Below, piece by piece: positions 45,476-57,024 of a stretch of 64,000 bases of DNA. Positions within the stretch are counted from its first letter, which is position 1, and each line of letters starts with the position of its first letter. The DNA comes from Choristoneura fumiferana (taxonomy: Eukaryota; Arthropoda; Insecta; Lepidoptera; Tortricidae): the NCBI RefSeq assembly GCF_025370935.1, contig NC_133476.1:15898954-15962953 (forward strand), in the 5' to 3' direction. The position numbers and the translations under genes are program-made. A model generated the notes under the pieces. It was not told the origin of the DNA. It ran no database searches and saw nothing but the letters and a program-made list of their open reading frames with translations.

Positions 45476-47010
45476 CATAAACCTAAGCATTGGCAAATAC
45501 AGGAAAATTTCTCAATTTTTTAACTTTATTGTAACTTTTTATGATAAAGCAATTCACGAGAGCCGTCTAGATGTCATGTGACGACTCCGACACTTCAACA
45601 AACACGTTTAAAACGATGACATTACTGTATTCCCCAAAGGATCATGTCATAAATATCAGCGGAAGCTGTATGACGGCATGTTGCCGAGAATTTTGAACGT
45701 ATGCCAGTAGAAATGGAATAATTTATACAAAGTGTCCCGTAACTTTGGCAGACGTACAGACAAACACCGGAGTGGCTTATTATTACTTTCTCTGGCATCA
45801 ACATTATTAAAATAATGGAACAAACACGCCGGGGTCTGTTTTTTATGGCTGAAGTAGTATAAACGCCGCGCCTTAGCTATTATTTTTAGGCTTTTGTATG
45901 AGTAGTTATACCAATTTATGAAGAATACAGGATACATAATACCTACTACATTCACTATATTATTCCTTAGAAATTTTACAGCTTAGAAACTAAATTTGAA
46001 GTTATTTTGATACGTACATGAGCAATTAGTCTAAGTTTTTTTTATCACGTTGGTGTTATAGAGTAGAATGTGTACTATGAGAACTGTTTGTTACCATTGG
46101 GGTCCGGTAAAGGAGCCCAATTTGCCGATAGCAATTAAGAGAGTAACGCGTATTTGAATCACATTTCGTGTTAAAAATGGTCATTAGAGGACATTAAAAA
46201 TAAACTATACTGAGCGGAAAAAAATCTGGCCATCAAATGTATGAGAAATAAGTAATTTTGTATGCAGAGTGGGCCAAATTTTGTGCCGCTGAGTATATCT
46301 ACAATGCCATATGCCGTTTGACATTTTGCTCTACATTTTTGTTATACGCCTAAAGTCACATGATCTCTTACAATTTTTAAAGTCAAAGTCTCCTTATGGG
46401 ATAAGTTCACATTTGCACATCAATATCTCAATGTAAACTGTATTTTTATGTGTTTTATGTACAATAAAAAGTCATCCAATACAATACTTAATCAAAGTAT
46501 GTAGGTTCTTCCAGTATCGATATTCCCTTCAATAAAAAGCGTATCAAATATCATGACGCAAAATATCCTTGAATCAATGTAATTTCCATTTTATGCTTAT
46601 GGAAATAGAGTTTTATTTAAGCTGGCTTGTTTTACGGTAGTATGCAACCAGGATACAATGATTAATCCGAATGAATGGGCAGCAGCGAGGCGTTCCTGGA
46701 TAACTAACCGTGAAGTAGGTATATTGTGTATGACTTGATTTTATACCGAGATCTTCAAACGTAGGTACTGTATTTGACGACCTTCGGATGCACTATTATC
46801 ATACTAGAGACAGCTGAGTTTACATAGCTTACAATAGTTACTGGATTTTGAAGTTAATCATTTCAATTATTAAGAGTAACCTGAGACTAAGATTTATAAA
46901 TACTCGTATTTGAAGAAGAACGTTTCATTTTCACTGACGACATTGTTGTACGAAAAAATCGCAACCGCAATGACATATATTTGCCCTTCGTGTTGTCTAT
47001 TTGTAATAAT
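45476..47010. other. Non-coding DNA
   Basis: Nothing recognised. Confidence 0.45.
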
Positions 47011-47016
47011 ATTGTT

Positions 47017-47442
47017 GTGCATACATTGTGTTGTTGTTACTTATATGTATTTTCTTTTCTTTCTTTTTTCCTAAAAAAATTAAAGCATGTTTGAAGGAGT
47101 TAGTAGGTACTTCCAGAGATGGAATTAAAAATAGCATAGTATATATCTTAAGATTTCTTTCGTTTCATAATTTGTTTTAGGCGTGTTCAGACAGCTATTG
47201 TATGTATATGTGTTAACACAACAAACATGCAAATAACACATATATACATACAATAGCTGTCTGAACACGCCTAAAACAAATTATGAAACGAAAGAAATCT
47301 TAATATATACTATACTATTTTTAATTCCATCTCTGGAAAAACTCCTTCAAACATTCTCAAAATATTATATGTTTTAATTTTTTTAGGAAAAATAAAGAAA
47401 AGAAAATACATATAAGTGTTCACAACAACACAATGTGTGCAC
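47017..47442. repeat. Long inverted repeat (arms ~190 bp, short loop)
   Basis: The arms pair across nearly their whole length. Left GTTTTAGGCGTGTTCAGACA, GTGTTCAGACAGCTATTGTA and GAGATGGAATTAAAAATAGC meet their complements in the right arm. The apical loop near 47210-47230 is short. The right arm carries an extra ~15 bases around 47355-47375 and the left a few around 47100. No terminal signature of a known transposon class was found. Transcribed from either side it would give a dsRNA hairpin. Confidence 0.85.
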
Positions 47443-47880
47443 ATATATATACATATATTATCATGAGTGGAAGGCAAACAAGCATGAATATTTTATAGTA
47501 GAAGAGATTGTACAATAGAATATGTGGTCAGAAGGAGGAGAGTCGAAATTTTATGCTTAATTAAATTCGAGCAGCATGATATTCGAAGGATATTCGATAT
47601 TGCATTCAAGTAAATAATTATTGTTGACAGCAGGAAATTTTGGAATTTTGACCGATTGTATACTGTCTGATATGAAATCAAAAGGAGTTTTCTAGATTTC
47701 CATAAAAACAAAACTTCGTATTCTTGGCAGACTTCTTATTACAATAATATTACAAGTAGCAAATTATTTGCATCAATTTTAGTAATAAAGTGAGCCTCAA
47801 GTTAAGTTAGGTTTTAATATTATGATTTAGTTCTTAGCATAATATTTCATAGAAATGGTTTGAAGGAATTTAAGTCTGCA
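47443..47880. other. Non-coding DNA
   Basis: Nothing recognised. Confidence 0.45.
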
Positions 47881-47885
47881 ATGGC

Positions 47886-48089
47886 TTTACTAATTTTATA
47901 AATGCGAAAGTATCTCCGTCTGTGTGGTATGTCTGATGTTGTCTGTTTTTCTTTACGTTTAAACCGCTGAGTCTGAAATCTGCTATGGAGATATTTTGAA
48001 ACCTTTTGAACCTGGGTGGGTATAAGGTACCTAGTTTTTATTTATCGAAAAACGAAGTCTTCGCAGACCAAGTCACGGGCAAAAACTAG
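47886..48089 (+). mobile_element. Helitron-like element, diverged copy
   Basis: TACTAATTTTATAAATGCGA start and ACGGGCAAAAACTAG|T end (CTAG 48086-48089). Confidence 0.65.
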
Positions 48090-49585
48090 TATATATTAAA
48101 AAAAATAAGATTACTCTGAAATAAATTTAAATTAGTGATTTCTCAACGTTTCTTAGTATGTAGAGACTATTTAGACACACAAAGTCAGTAGTTCACTTTT
48201 CATTACTCCTAATTAATTAATCTAAAGACGAAAATTAATTAAGAAACGACCCGTTCTTAAAGGAAAGAAAAACAATCACCCGTCTATGTGTCAGGAATAA
48301 AATTAATTGGATTCCCGAACGCTGCGTAAAAATAGACAAAAATGCGGTAGAATAAATTAACCTTCTGGTAATTATAGAATTGTATTTTATCTCGTGTTAT
48401 AAAATGGAATGAGGAGTGTTATATAATTACAGTTTTCGTACGATGTTTTTGGCGAGCTCATGTTGGCTAGAGTTGGCTTGTTTTTACTTTTTGGCGTAAT
48501 ATTACAAACGCACGTTCAAGACGCGTGTATATTAAGTTTGGAGTTCGGGTAATAAATCCGAATAAATTAAGCATTTCATTTAAACTATATTGTAAATTTC
48601 TCGTATTTTCTTTAGTAAAAGTTTTAATATTGCCTTTTATGATGCTAACGCACATCTTTTCAAATCGGAGATGCTTACTAATGGATGGCGTCTCTTCACG
48701 GCGTATCGTATCCCGACAGTGTTTTACCGTCGGGTATCGAGATCTTGAATACGAACCGGCGTCCATCGAAGTTTACAGTGTTCGGACAAATCTGAACGCG
48801 ATCGGGATAGGATAGGATACGCTGTGAAAATAAAGTTTAATTCTTTATTTTTTAGTGTCGTAAATCATTATAAGAACATGGTTACATAATACTATATGAG
48901 ATTGGATTGAAATCACGTTATCAGTAAATCTTTAATTCGGAGTCATCACGTAAAGGTGATTTGGGTATCTTTATCTATGCATGTATTTAAAACGTCTCGA
49001 AAAAACTTTCATATTATGACATTACGTAACTCATTTACAAGCACCGTGTTTTTTTTGCTAAAATATTTTATCCTGTCTGATCCTTTGAAAGGGCTAAGCA
49101 AATTTTAATTAAAACTTCATAAAATGTGTTTTTTTTCACTGCGTTTGAGGCTCTGCCCGTTTTGTTTGAAACTAGGAATAAGTCAGTAGATTTTATTTAT
49201 CCTTTAAAGCTTCATTCCGAGGCAAATGTTGGTATAAATGTAAAAATAAAATCAGAAATTTTGAATCAGGTTATTTATAAAACACAAGTGTCGTTATACT
49301 AAAGTGAATCAATAAAATAAAGCAATTCATTGAGAAAATAGTACTATCGCGTGTTTATCGCATCATCTAGAACGTGTTTGTCGAACGTACGACGATATTT
49401 CAGTCACGTTATTTTATTTTGTAATGGTTTTATAACAATACCGATAACTTTGTAAAGCGTTTTAAAATGTATAAACGACTGTTATAGAACAGTGCTACAA
49501 AAATAACTAAATAATATGCAAAAACTCGACATGGGTGCCTCTAAATGTATCAAAAAATCAGCAATGAACCAATCACTCCCACGTT
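48090..49585. other. Non-coding DNA
   Basis: The overlapping frames on both strands at 48467-48815 are mutually exclusive and carry no domain. Nothing else recognised. Confidence 0.4.
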
Positions 49586-49665
49586 GTCGCGATTGTCTTA
49601 CATTGACGGTGCAGATTGCTTACCATCTGGTGACCCGGTAGCTTGTTTGTTTACTATGCCATACA
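49575..49665 (-). mobile_element. SINE fragment (CACCTGATGG type), inverted
   Basis: Minus strand: AAACAAGCTACCGGGTCACC then AGATGGTAAGCAATCTGCAC. Confidence 0.5.
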
Positions 49666-50123
49666 AATATTTTTTATGATATAAATAATAAGATCTGTTT
49701 TTGTTGTAGATACGTTAACAAATACACAGAATTGTAAAAATGTTTATTTACAAGAAAATACTAATTTACCTACTAGCTTAACTCGTCATAAGCGTTTTAT
49801 TTAATTGTATTTTTTTTATAAAATCAACAAACAACTCGAAGAAAACTGACAGTCGATAAAAGTCAAAGTCAATTTCTATTTAATTTAGGCTATAACAAGC
49901 ACTTTCTGACTGGCAAAAAATCTATCACTTAAATAATTACATCAGTCTAAAATCCACATAGAAACGCTAACCCAGGGTTTTAATTTCAACTGTCAGGTAC
50001 AGGAGCAGTTAAAAAGGAAAACTCAAACGACGTAACGAGGAAAAGGCCTTTGCAATGGATTGCGTGACTAGACGATACAAAATGGTCTCAAATTAGTCCA
50101 TATATAGACTAAACTGTTTAAAT
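49666..50123. other. AT-rich non-coding DNA
   Basis: Nothing recognised. Confidence 0.45.
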
Positions 50124-50131
50124 GGTACACA

Positions 50132-50277
50132 CAGGGCTGGATTACCCAGGCTATGCAATTATCGGGGTCCTATTCAGCCATTTAAAGATATCAGCTCTAT
50201 TCTTAGAAACATTTTTTTTTATGTACACGCGCGGGACCCCGACGTTGCCAACTCTGCTTAATGTTAATCTAGCCCTG
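50132..50277. mobile_element. hAT-like MITE
   Basis: Ends CAGGGCTGGATTA and TAATCTAGCCCTG are inverted; inner CGGGGTCC pairs with GGACCCCG. Flanks GGTACACA and GTTACAAA agree at 6 of 8 bases, consistent with an aged 8-bp hAT duplication. 146 bp. Confidence 0.75.
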
Positions 50278-50413
50278 GTTACAAAGAATATAATCGTAGC
50301 GGTAAATCGACCCCAAGTATTTAGGTACTTTAAAGAAGAAAAACACATGATAATTATCATTAAAGATATTTTATCACTTTCATGTTATCGTTAGTGATCA
50401 ACCAGATTATAAA

Positions 50414-50723
50414 AATCCATCCATCCATCCCAGCCGATATACGTCCCACTGCTGGACACAGGCCTCCTCTCATAACAAGAGGGCTTAGGCCATAGTTTCC
50501 ACGCGGGCCCAGTGCAGATTGGGAACTTCACTCACACCATTGAATTGCTTCGCAGGGTGTACAGGTTTCCTCACGATGTTTTTCTTAACCCGCAAAGCTC
50601 GTGGTAAATTTCAAATGTAATTCAGGATATGAATTTGGAAAAACTCAGAGGTGCGAGCCGGGGTTTGAAACCACGACCTTCTGCTTGAGAGGCGATAGGT
50701 CAAACCACTAGGCCACCACGGCT
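50414..50723 (-). mobile_element. tRNA-derived SINE, near full length
   Basis: Minus strand: AGCCGTGGTGGCCTAGTGGT head, a GGTTTCAAACCC B-box-like site, GAAAAACATCGTGAGGAAAC body, CCACGCGGGCCC complement, and a GGATGGATGGAT tail. Flanking duplication unclear. Confidence 0.85.
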
Positions 50724-52285
50724 TCAAAAAAAGGTTTTTATCTCAGTTTGCATAACAACTTCGTTTGCTTGTACGCAATTTCTCAAAACAGCTAAATGTA
50801 CAATCTACAATCAATATTAATGCGTTACAATACGTATTTTGAATTACGCGTGTAATAAATATGCTCAAGTTAGCTCAGAGCCCGTAACTTTAAATAACCT
50901 AGAAATTAAAGTTTAATAAATACGATAAATACTAAAGATATAAAAACTCTTGACTGTCAAAGTCAAACTATAATAAGTTTTGAATGGATTGAAAAATGAA
51001 GTTAAAAAGAACCACATGTAATGAGGATAAAAGAACTAAAGGACAAAACATGAAAATAAAGTTTAAAAATATATTTGAGATTTGTTAATTGGGGACAATA
51101 ATACGTTGTTTATAAATTTTGTTCGATCTTCAAGTTATATACTGGTGCTTATCTGGACGCTACAAAGTTATATCAAAGTTCGTGTTCTCAAACTTTTTGT
51201 TATGACAAACAAAACATGTTGTTTTGTCGTAAACCAGGTAGTTGTAAGATGTCTTAGCTTCGTTATATTAGGGACTGGACAAGGATTAACGCCGAGCGAC
51301 TGTTCGATTCGGCGCTTGATAAAAAAAAATAAGGAGCTGACTGCCTACCTTCAATAATGAAGTGGCACTTAAAGAAGAAGAATATTTACTTAATTAGCCA
51401 TATTATATGTGTTCTGAATAGAAACATACATTCACGAAATCATTGCTGCGTTCGAAAAAAGGGCTTTATCAGACGACCTGAAACATCCATATTTATAATT
51501 AGTGGTGGTGTAATCTATGACAGTTTTTGTTTGTCGTCCGTTTTGGCGATGGCTTGGTCGGGTGATGCCAGCCAGCGAGGTGCCTTGACACCAATACGTG
51601 CCCCATTATGTTATGCTATGCCATTATCTAGCCGAGGCATGACCGAATTGTTTCGCCGAAAAAATGGGTTTCGGATGGGCTTTAGTTATTACTTTATGAA
51701 TCGGGTGACGGAAAGAGGGGTTGAAGGACAGAGAATGTGATTGTAATTCGAATTCTAGCGCATTTAGTCGAAAACAAATCTATAGGTAAGAATAAATAAC
51801 AAATGCACCATTAGAGTAGCTGAAGAGTTATATTTCAGTCTGATGCACTAACACTGTTTGAAATAGTTAGGGACCAAAGGGGGATCAAACAGAGAATGTG
51901 TAGCCACTTAGTGCACCGTAGTGCACATTGTAGAGTCAACCACTTTGATTCCTGGGCCATCAAGCCACCGTACAGCCTTATCTTAATAAAAAATTTCGTT
52001 TATCTATACACCAACGTAAATGTCACTTTCTGTGGTGGCCTAGAAATCAAATTGGTTGAGTTTACAGTCACTAGTCTAGTACCAATATCTGACACATCAA
52101 AGCGCGCATAAATATCTCATACGACTCTATTCTAGAGCTGGTAGGACGTATTAGATATTTTGGCCTGCTCCGCTGTGGCAGACATTAATACAGGTGACTG
52201 TACTTATAACAGTGTGATTGTGACAATCTCTCATTATGTTTTAATCAATATGACCAGTTTGGATAGCGATTTCATGGCATTAAAA
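50724..52285. other. Non-coding DNA
   Basis: The plus frame of 127 codons at 51357-51740 has no recognised domain, and its neighbour at 51082-51357 likewise. Nothing else recognised. Confidence 0.35.
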
Positions 52286-52296
52286 ATTTTAACAAA

Positions 52297-52604
52297 AAAG
52301 TAAAACCGACTCCAAAAAAATAAAAAATAACAAAAAATGGAACCGACTACAAACCCTTGAAAATATTTTAGTAAGTAGGTACGTACTAGCTCGAAGTCGG
52401 TGCCTCAGCACGAGCCAGCAGGAGTGGGACAATTCACAAATAGTCGTCTACTTCACCTACATACTATGGGTTTCAATCCCTCCTGCTGGGTCGTGCTGAG
52501 ACTTCGAGCTAGTACGTACCTACTTACCTAGAAAAATATTTTCAAGAGTCGGTTCCATTTTTGTTATTTTTTATTTTTTTGGAGTCGGTTTTACTCTCAC
52601 TTTT
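52297..52604. mobile_element. Large foldback element (AAAACCGACTCCAAAA ends)
   Basis: Left AGTAAAACCGACTCCAAAAA and right TTTTTGGAGTCGGTTTTACT are inverted; AATGGAACCGACT pairs with AGTCGGTTCCATT; AGTACGTACCTACTTAC pairs with GTAAGTAGGTACGTACT. A further CCTTTTTTTGAAGTCGGTTA at 53001-53020 is the end usually seen on longer members, so the parent element may extend to about 53025. Confidence 0.75.
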
Positions 52605-53025
52605 TAGTGATTCGTAGCCAAAGAACATCTCACAACTATTCCATTAAGCCCAAACACGACTTAGTTACGTTGTTATAACAGAGTTCCGTCGCCTACCTTC
52701 TGGCTTCAGCATCAGATCAGTTCGAAAGAATCATTAACTTAAGCTTCTTCTTAGTCGCTTATCTAGGTAAGTATATTAATCATGATAATTTAAATTTAAC
52801 CCGTGAAATACTTGATAGTAGTACCGTTGGTCAAATCTGGTGTTCCACTTCACCAAATTATGATTTGCAAGAGCAAATGCACGAGTTACTGCTAGTGTCC
52901 CTACAATATTTCGATTTTTAAGATCCGATCATCAGACCTAATTATGGGACCTAATTGAAAGCATGACGAACTGAACATTACAACCGAATTGAAACCTCCT
53001 CCTTTTTTTGAAGTCGGTTAAAAAA

Positions 53026-53620
53026 GAGTAGAATCTACTTGAAAAAAAAAACTAGTTCAATATATTTTTAAAATACTACTTTGATATTTAGTATGACCAG
53101 CCTCAAAAGTAGCTCTACTAGTGCTTAATTATTTTAACTAATTTGATGGAAATTTGCGCTGTGATCTTTCATCCACCATTACTTCTCATATTTTGTTTCT
53201 AGAATTTTTTACTGAACAACTTACATGGCAAAATCGCCCTCTGATGGACAAAGCCATTTTATATAATAAAAAACTAAACTAACTAATTTGATAACTGCAT
53301 TTGAAACAGTCGCAGTATCTTTACTTACTGCGATGGAATAAGCTTACACAGCTATCCCTCACTACCTATCTCTTCTTTAATTTACAAATATTCAGTATAC
53401 ATTTGAGAAAATGACCATCGATCGATTTGGACAGCATGTCACGTACTCTTATGTTTACTATACGCACGCGTCGCGTCAAGGCGAAGTGTGTCAATCAACT
53501 GCGATACAATAAATACAGACACATAAAGTTGTACCTGCCTGTACGGCGGATAACAACAGTGACCATGAGAAAAAGGCTCTTTATAGTTAGGTAATAGGTA
53601 AACACTTTGGGAAACAAATC
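53026..53620. other. Non-coding DNA
   Basis: Nothing recognised. Confidence 0.45.
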
Positions 53621-53762
53621 GTCAATCCTACTAATATTATAAATGTAAAAGTTTGTGAGTGAGTGAGTATGTTTGTTACTTCTTCACGCTGAAACGGCTT
53701 GACGGATTTGGATGAAATTTGGCGAAAAGTTAGTATATAACCTGGATTAAAACATAGGCTAC

Positions 53763-54210
53763 TTTTTATCCCGATATTCCCGCGGGATAGGGATAAAATC
53801 TTAAAATAACAACCGCTGGGCTTAGAGCCATGAAATTTAGTATGTAAGTAACCTCTGAAATAACACATAGGATAATTTTTATCCCGATATTCTCACGGGA
53901 TAGGGATAAAATCTCGAAATAATAACCGCTGGGCTTAGAGCCATGAAATTTAGTATGTAGGTAGCTGGACCTCTGAAATAACACATAGGCTACTTTTTAT
54001 CCCGATATTCCCACGGAATAGGGATAAAATCTCGAAATAATAACCGCTGGGCTTAGAGTCATGAAATTTGGTATGTAGGTAGCTGGATGTCTAGAAAAAC
54101 ACATAGACGACTTTTTGACCCGATATTCCCACGGGATACCTAGGGATAAAATGTCGAAATAACAACCGCTGGGTTAAGAGGTGGGCTTATCCCGATATTC
54201 CCACGGGATA
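53763..54210 (+). repeat. Tandem repeat, unit about 115-119 bp
   Basis: TTTTTATCCCGATATTCCC recurs at 53763, 53876, 53995 and (altered) 54112, with a short remnant at 54188. Each unit continues GGGATAGGGATAAAATCT and AACCGCTGGGCTTAGAG. Units differ by a few bases. Confidence 0.85.
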
Positions 54211-54211
54211 G

Positions 54212-54471
54212 TTTTGTAACTAAGGGCCCCATACATCCCTGTATTATTATAATTATTATTATTAAAAAAAAATCTTTAATTGTATACTGTAGTTTTTAAG
54301 TCTTTTATTTGTAATTATTTTATTTAAAAAAAAATGACTTTCTGCCAAGTTTCTTGCGGCGCATTCTTCTTGGCAATGATGGTCTTTCCGAAAGCGATGG
54401 TAGTTTAAAAAAGACGTGTGAAAGTGCCCATTGTGGCCTATTTACTGAATAAATGATTTGAATTTGAATTT
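54212..54471 (+). mobile_element. Retroposed LINE 3' tail nested in the Helitron
   Basis: TTTTGTAACTAAGGGCCCCA to ATGATTTGAATTTGAATTT. GGATAG flanks it on both sides (54206-54211, 54472-54477); deleting the insert and one GGATAG recreates the GGGATAGGGAT of the host unit. The body (GCCAAGTTTCTTGCGGCGCA) matches 22290. Confidence 0.85.
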
Positions 54472-54667
54472 GGATAGGGATTTTTTTTGAAATTTCAGCA
54501 CTGTGTTTAGAGTCTAGAATTTTGTACAGTTATTCACAACACAACCTCAATGAAGACCACGATATAAATTTTGGAAATTTCCAGGGGAATTTTGAAAAAT
54601 CCCGAAAATTTAAATTGCAACTGCCAGACCAATAGTTTACGCGTGCGAAGCCGCGGGTAAAAGCTAG

Positions 54668-55480
54668 TATGTCATAAAAGCATGATGACTTGTACGCATG
54701 TTTTTTTTTTGCAGTTAAGAGTTTCTTAGCGGTCAAAACAAAAAGATTACCTACTAGTGAGTAAGAGTTGGGACTATTATTAACAAAATTAACATGGAAA
54801 AATCAAGGCTATTTATATGAATTTCGTAAATGCCTGTGAGTGCCTTAAGTAGTACCATGATTAGAACGAAAGAACAAAAAACAAACGAACAACGCAGGTC
54901 TACAAAAGATCAATTAGAGAAGTCCCTGTTTGGACATGATTAAAAACAAGCATGAAAGACAATGCTGGTAGCTCCACTTTGACTTTACCTTTGTCCATTC
55001 AGTAACTCCGAGGTTATTTTTTTCTCAATGATAACTCCAGTAAGTTTTAGGAAGTGGACGTGAGAATCAGTGGACCGATCTTTCATCAAAGGTCACTCTG
55101 GCAGTGGAACGGAAGACTGCCTCCTTTTTACGAAGTTTTTTCTGTTAAAAAAGCGTTCGACCGTTGAAGATTCGAAGATCGAAGATAAAGTTTGTAAGAC
55201 TTGAAAATATTCGTAAATCTTTCCATAGTTAATTAAAGTGTTTTGTCACGGAAAAATATTTTTTCGTTCTCAACTGAAATAATTGCGAAATATGAGCGAT
55301 AAGGATTTAATAACTGTTTTATGGCGACGGCGAGCCGCGGAAAATGTCGATACGACGAAACAAATTTGAGTCAGGAAATGAAAATTTCCTTGAGTTAGCA
55401 ACGATCATATTGAAAAGTTACGGCGACGTCATTTTCTTAATACATTGTATCAGTTTATCGGTGCAATGTCATGTAGAGTG
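54668..55480. other. Non-coding DNA
   Basis: Nothing recognised. Confidence 0.45.
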
Positions 55481-56640
55481 TAGTCTGGTGGTCTGGTGTA
55501 ACGATCGTGGCTCGCATTGAATGAACCGCGCTTTGAACAGATGCCAATTAGCGTATCACTGTCCGTTTGATTTAGAACGTTGCGATCTGTAGGTCATGAT
55601 CGTGCCCATCACAGGAACGTGAACAAAACAGTCCAACACCTGCCCAAATAATTCACTCTAATCCATTTTGCCATCTCACCTTGAATAACGAGATGCTTGG
55701 TTACTTATCTAGTCTAATTATCCCACGCGAGCATTTGCATGACAATAAGAAAAACATGATGCGCCGACGACACGGAGCCTTGTGTTCAGTGTTATCGCAT
55801 TAGGTATTCGCGACACGTGCCGCCAGCACAGCCGTGACGACGATTTGTCCTGCTCCAAGACAACCACGTGAGATGATGCCGAGCACAACATCAACGTAAA
55901 CTCGAAAACGTAAACGCAAACAGACGCGGCCTTGAGCGCGGAGATCGCTCGAAATACTCGGCGCGTGGAAATAGCCGCGATGAAAATACTCTCACGTGAC
56001 GCTACGTACCTCGCGTAGTGTTGCGTGGAGAAAATCGATGGTGCTTGCCACTCGGCGACCCGCGGCCGACTGAGCCACTGTGTCAGGAGAACTCGCCCCG
56101 CCCGAGCCTCCGCCCGCCTCTCGCTATCACAGAGTTGAGATAGAAAAATATTTTTTCACATTTATCGCACTTGAACAGAATGAAGGGGTACACGTTTGAG
56201 ATATTGAGTGTGGTTGCGTGTTTATAGTGTCTGTACGCGATGTTGGTGACGCGTGCGTTCGGACCGAAGCGGGGCGGCGGACTGGTCGCCGGCAGGCGGC
56301 AGGCAGCGCGGCGCCCCGCCCGCGCCGTGACGTCGGCACCGCGCGGTGGAAATTAGCAGCTTCCTGAGCGAGGGTCGCAGATGTAGGTCACGGGGACTGG
56401 GCCTGCACTTGCCCATTCTACCGTGCTGTTACACTTGACAAGTTTAAGGACGTAGCATTATGATTAGAACCGGCCATCTTTGGGGCCCATTGACATTTGA
56501 GTCACAATGGGAATGAGGGTCCATTGTCTGTCGGGAGCGAGGCTGCGCGGCGTCGCCACAGCCTTTAATTGCAGCGTAGCCCTTGTCGCCCCGACGTAGC
56601 AGGCTACGAGCTACGACCGGGAGGCTCGCGCTACGCACAC
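55480..56640. promoter_or_regulatory. CpG-rich block, candidate promoter or first exon
   Basis: Strongly GC- and CpG-rich compared with the rest of the window, peaking at 56040-56115 and 56240-56350. Contains TGACGTCG (56328-56335) and GGGGCGGCGG (GC-box-like). Frames on the minus strand are Arg/Pro/Ala-rich and most likely reflect composition. An upstream non-coding exon or promoter of a host gene outside the window is the simplest reading; orientation is unknown. Confidence 0.35.
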
Positions 56641-56695
56641 AGCCCACTACGTTAAATATTTTAACGGTAACGGCAAACGAATAAATCCTACTAAT

Positions 56696-57024
56696 AGTAT
56701 TATTCCGAAAGTCTGTTTCTGTTTGTCCCCTATCCACTCTAAAACAGCTGAAAGATTTGGATGAAAGTTGGTATATAGATAGATGGATCTCTAAAAAAAA
56801 AACAAATAAGTTACTTTTCGTCTTCACGAGATCGGGATTTATGGAAATTAAAAAATCTTGATCGCTGTCTAGACACATGGAATTTTTCATAGGAGTTCTT
56901 CATGAAGTGTATAACGAGATCACTATGTAATTTCTCGAATATCCAGTAGAAATTTAGTAAAATCTCGAAATTTTGATTTTTCTATGTAGACCTAGCATGC
57001 AAGCATAGCAGCGGGTAAATGCTA
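56696..57024 (+). mobile_element. Helitron-like element, old copy
   Basis: TCCTACTAATAGTATTATTC start, GATTTGGATGAAAGTTGGTA body, and AGCGGGTAAATGCTAT end with CTAG decayed. Confidence 0.5.

Larger units (their letters stand above)
53626..54667 (+). mobile_element. Helitron-like element with internal tandem repeats
   Basis: A|TCCTACTAATATTATAAATG start; GCGAAGCCGCGGGTAAAAGC then TAG|T end (CTAG 54664-54667). Between them lie ~3.7 copies of a 113-119-bp unit and a nested retroposon tail. No Rep/helicase frame, so non-autonomous. Without the nested piece it is about 780 bp. Confidence 0.8.

Noticed and set aside
48467..48815. Overlapping frames of 96-99 codons on both strands
   Set aside because: Mutually exclusive and without domain features.
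51082..51740. Two adjacent plus frames (91 and 127 codons) as a host gene
   Set aside because: No domain, no consistent splice sites and no codon signature. They could be revisited with RNA-seq.
56127..56890. Arg/Pro/Ala-rich minus-strand frames as exons
   Set aside because: They coincide with the CpG-rich block, where stops are rare by composition; no domain or splice support.
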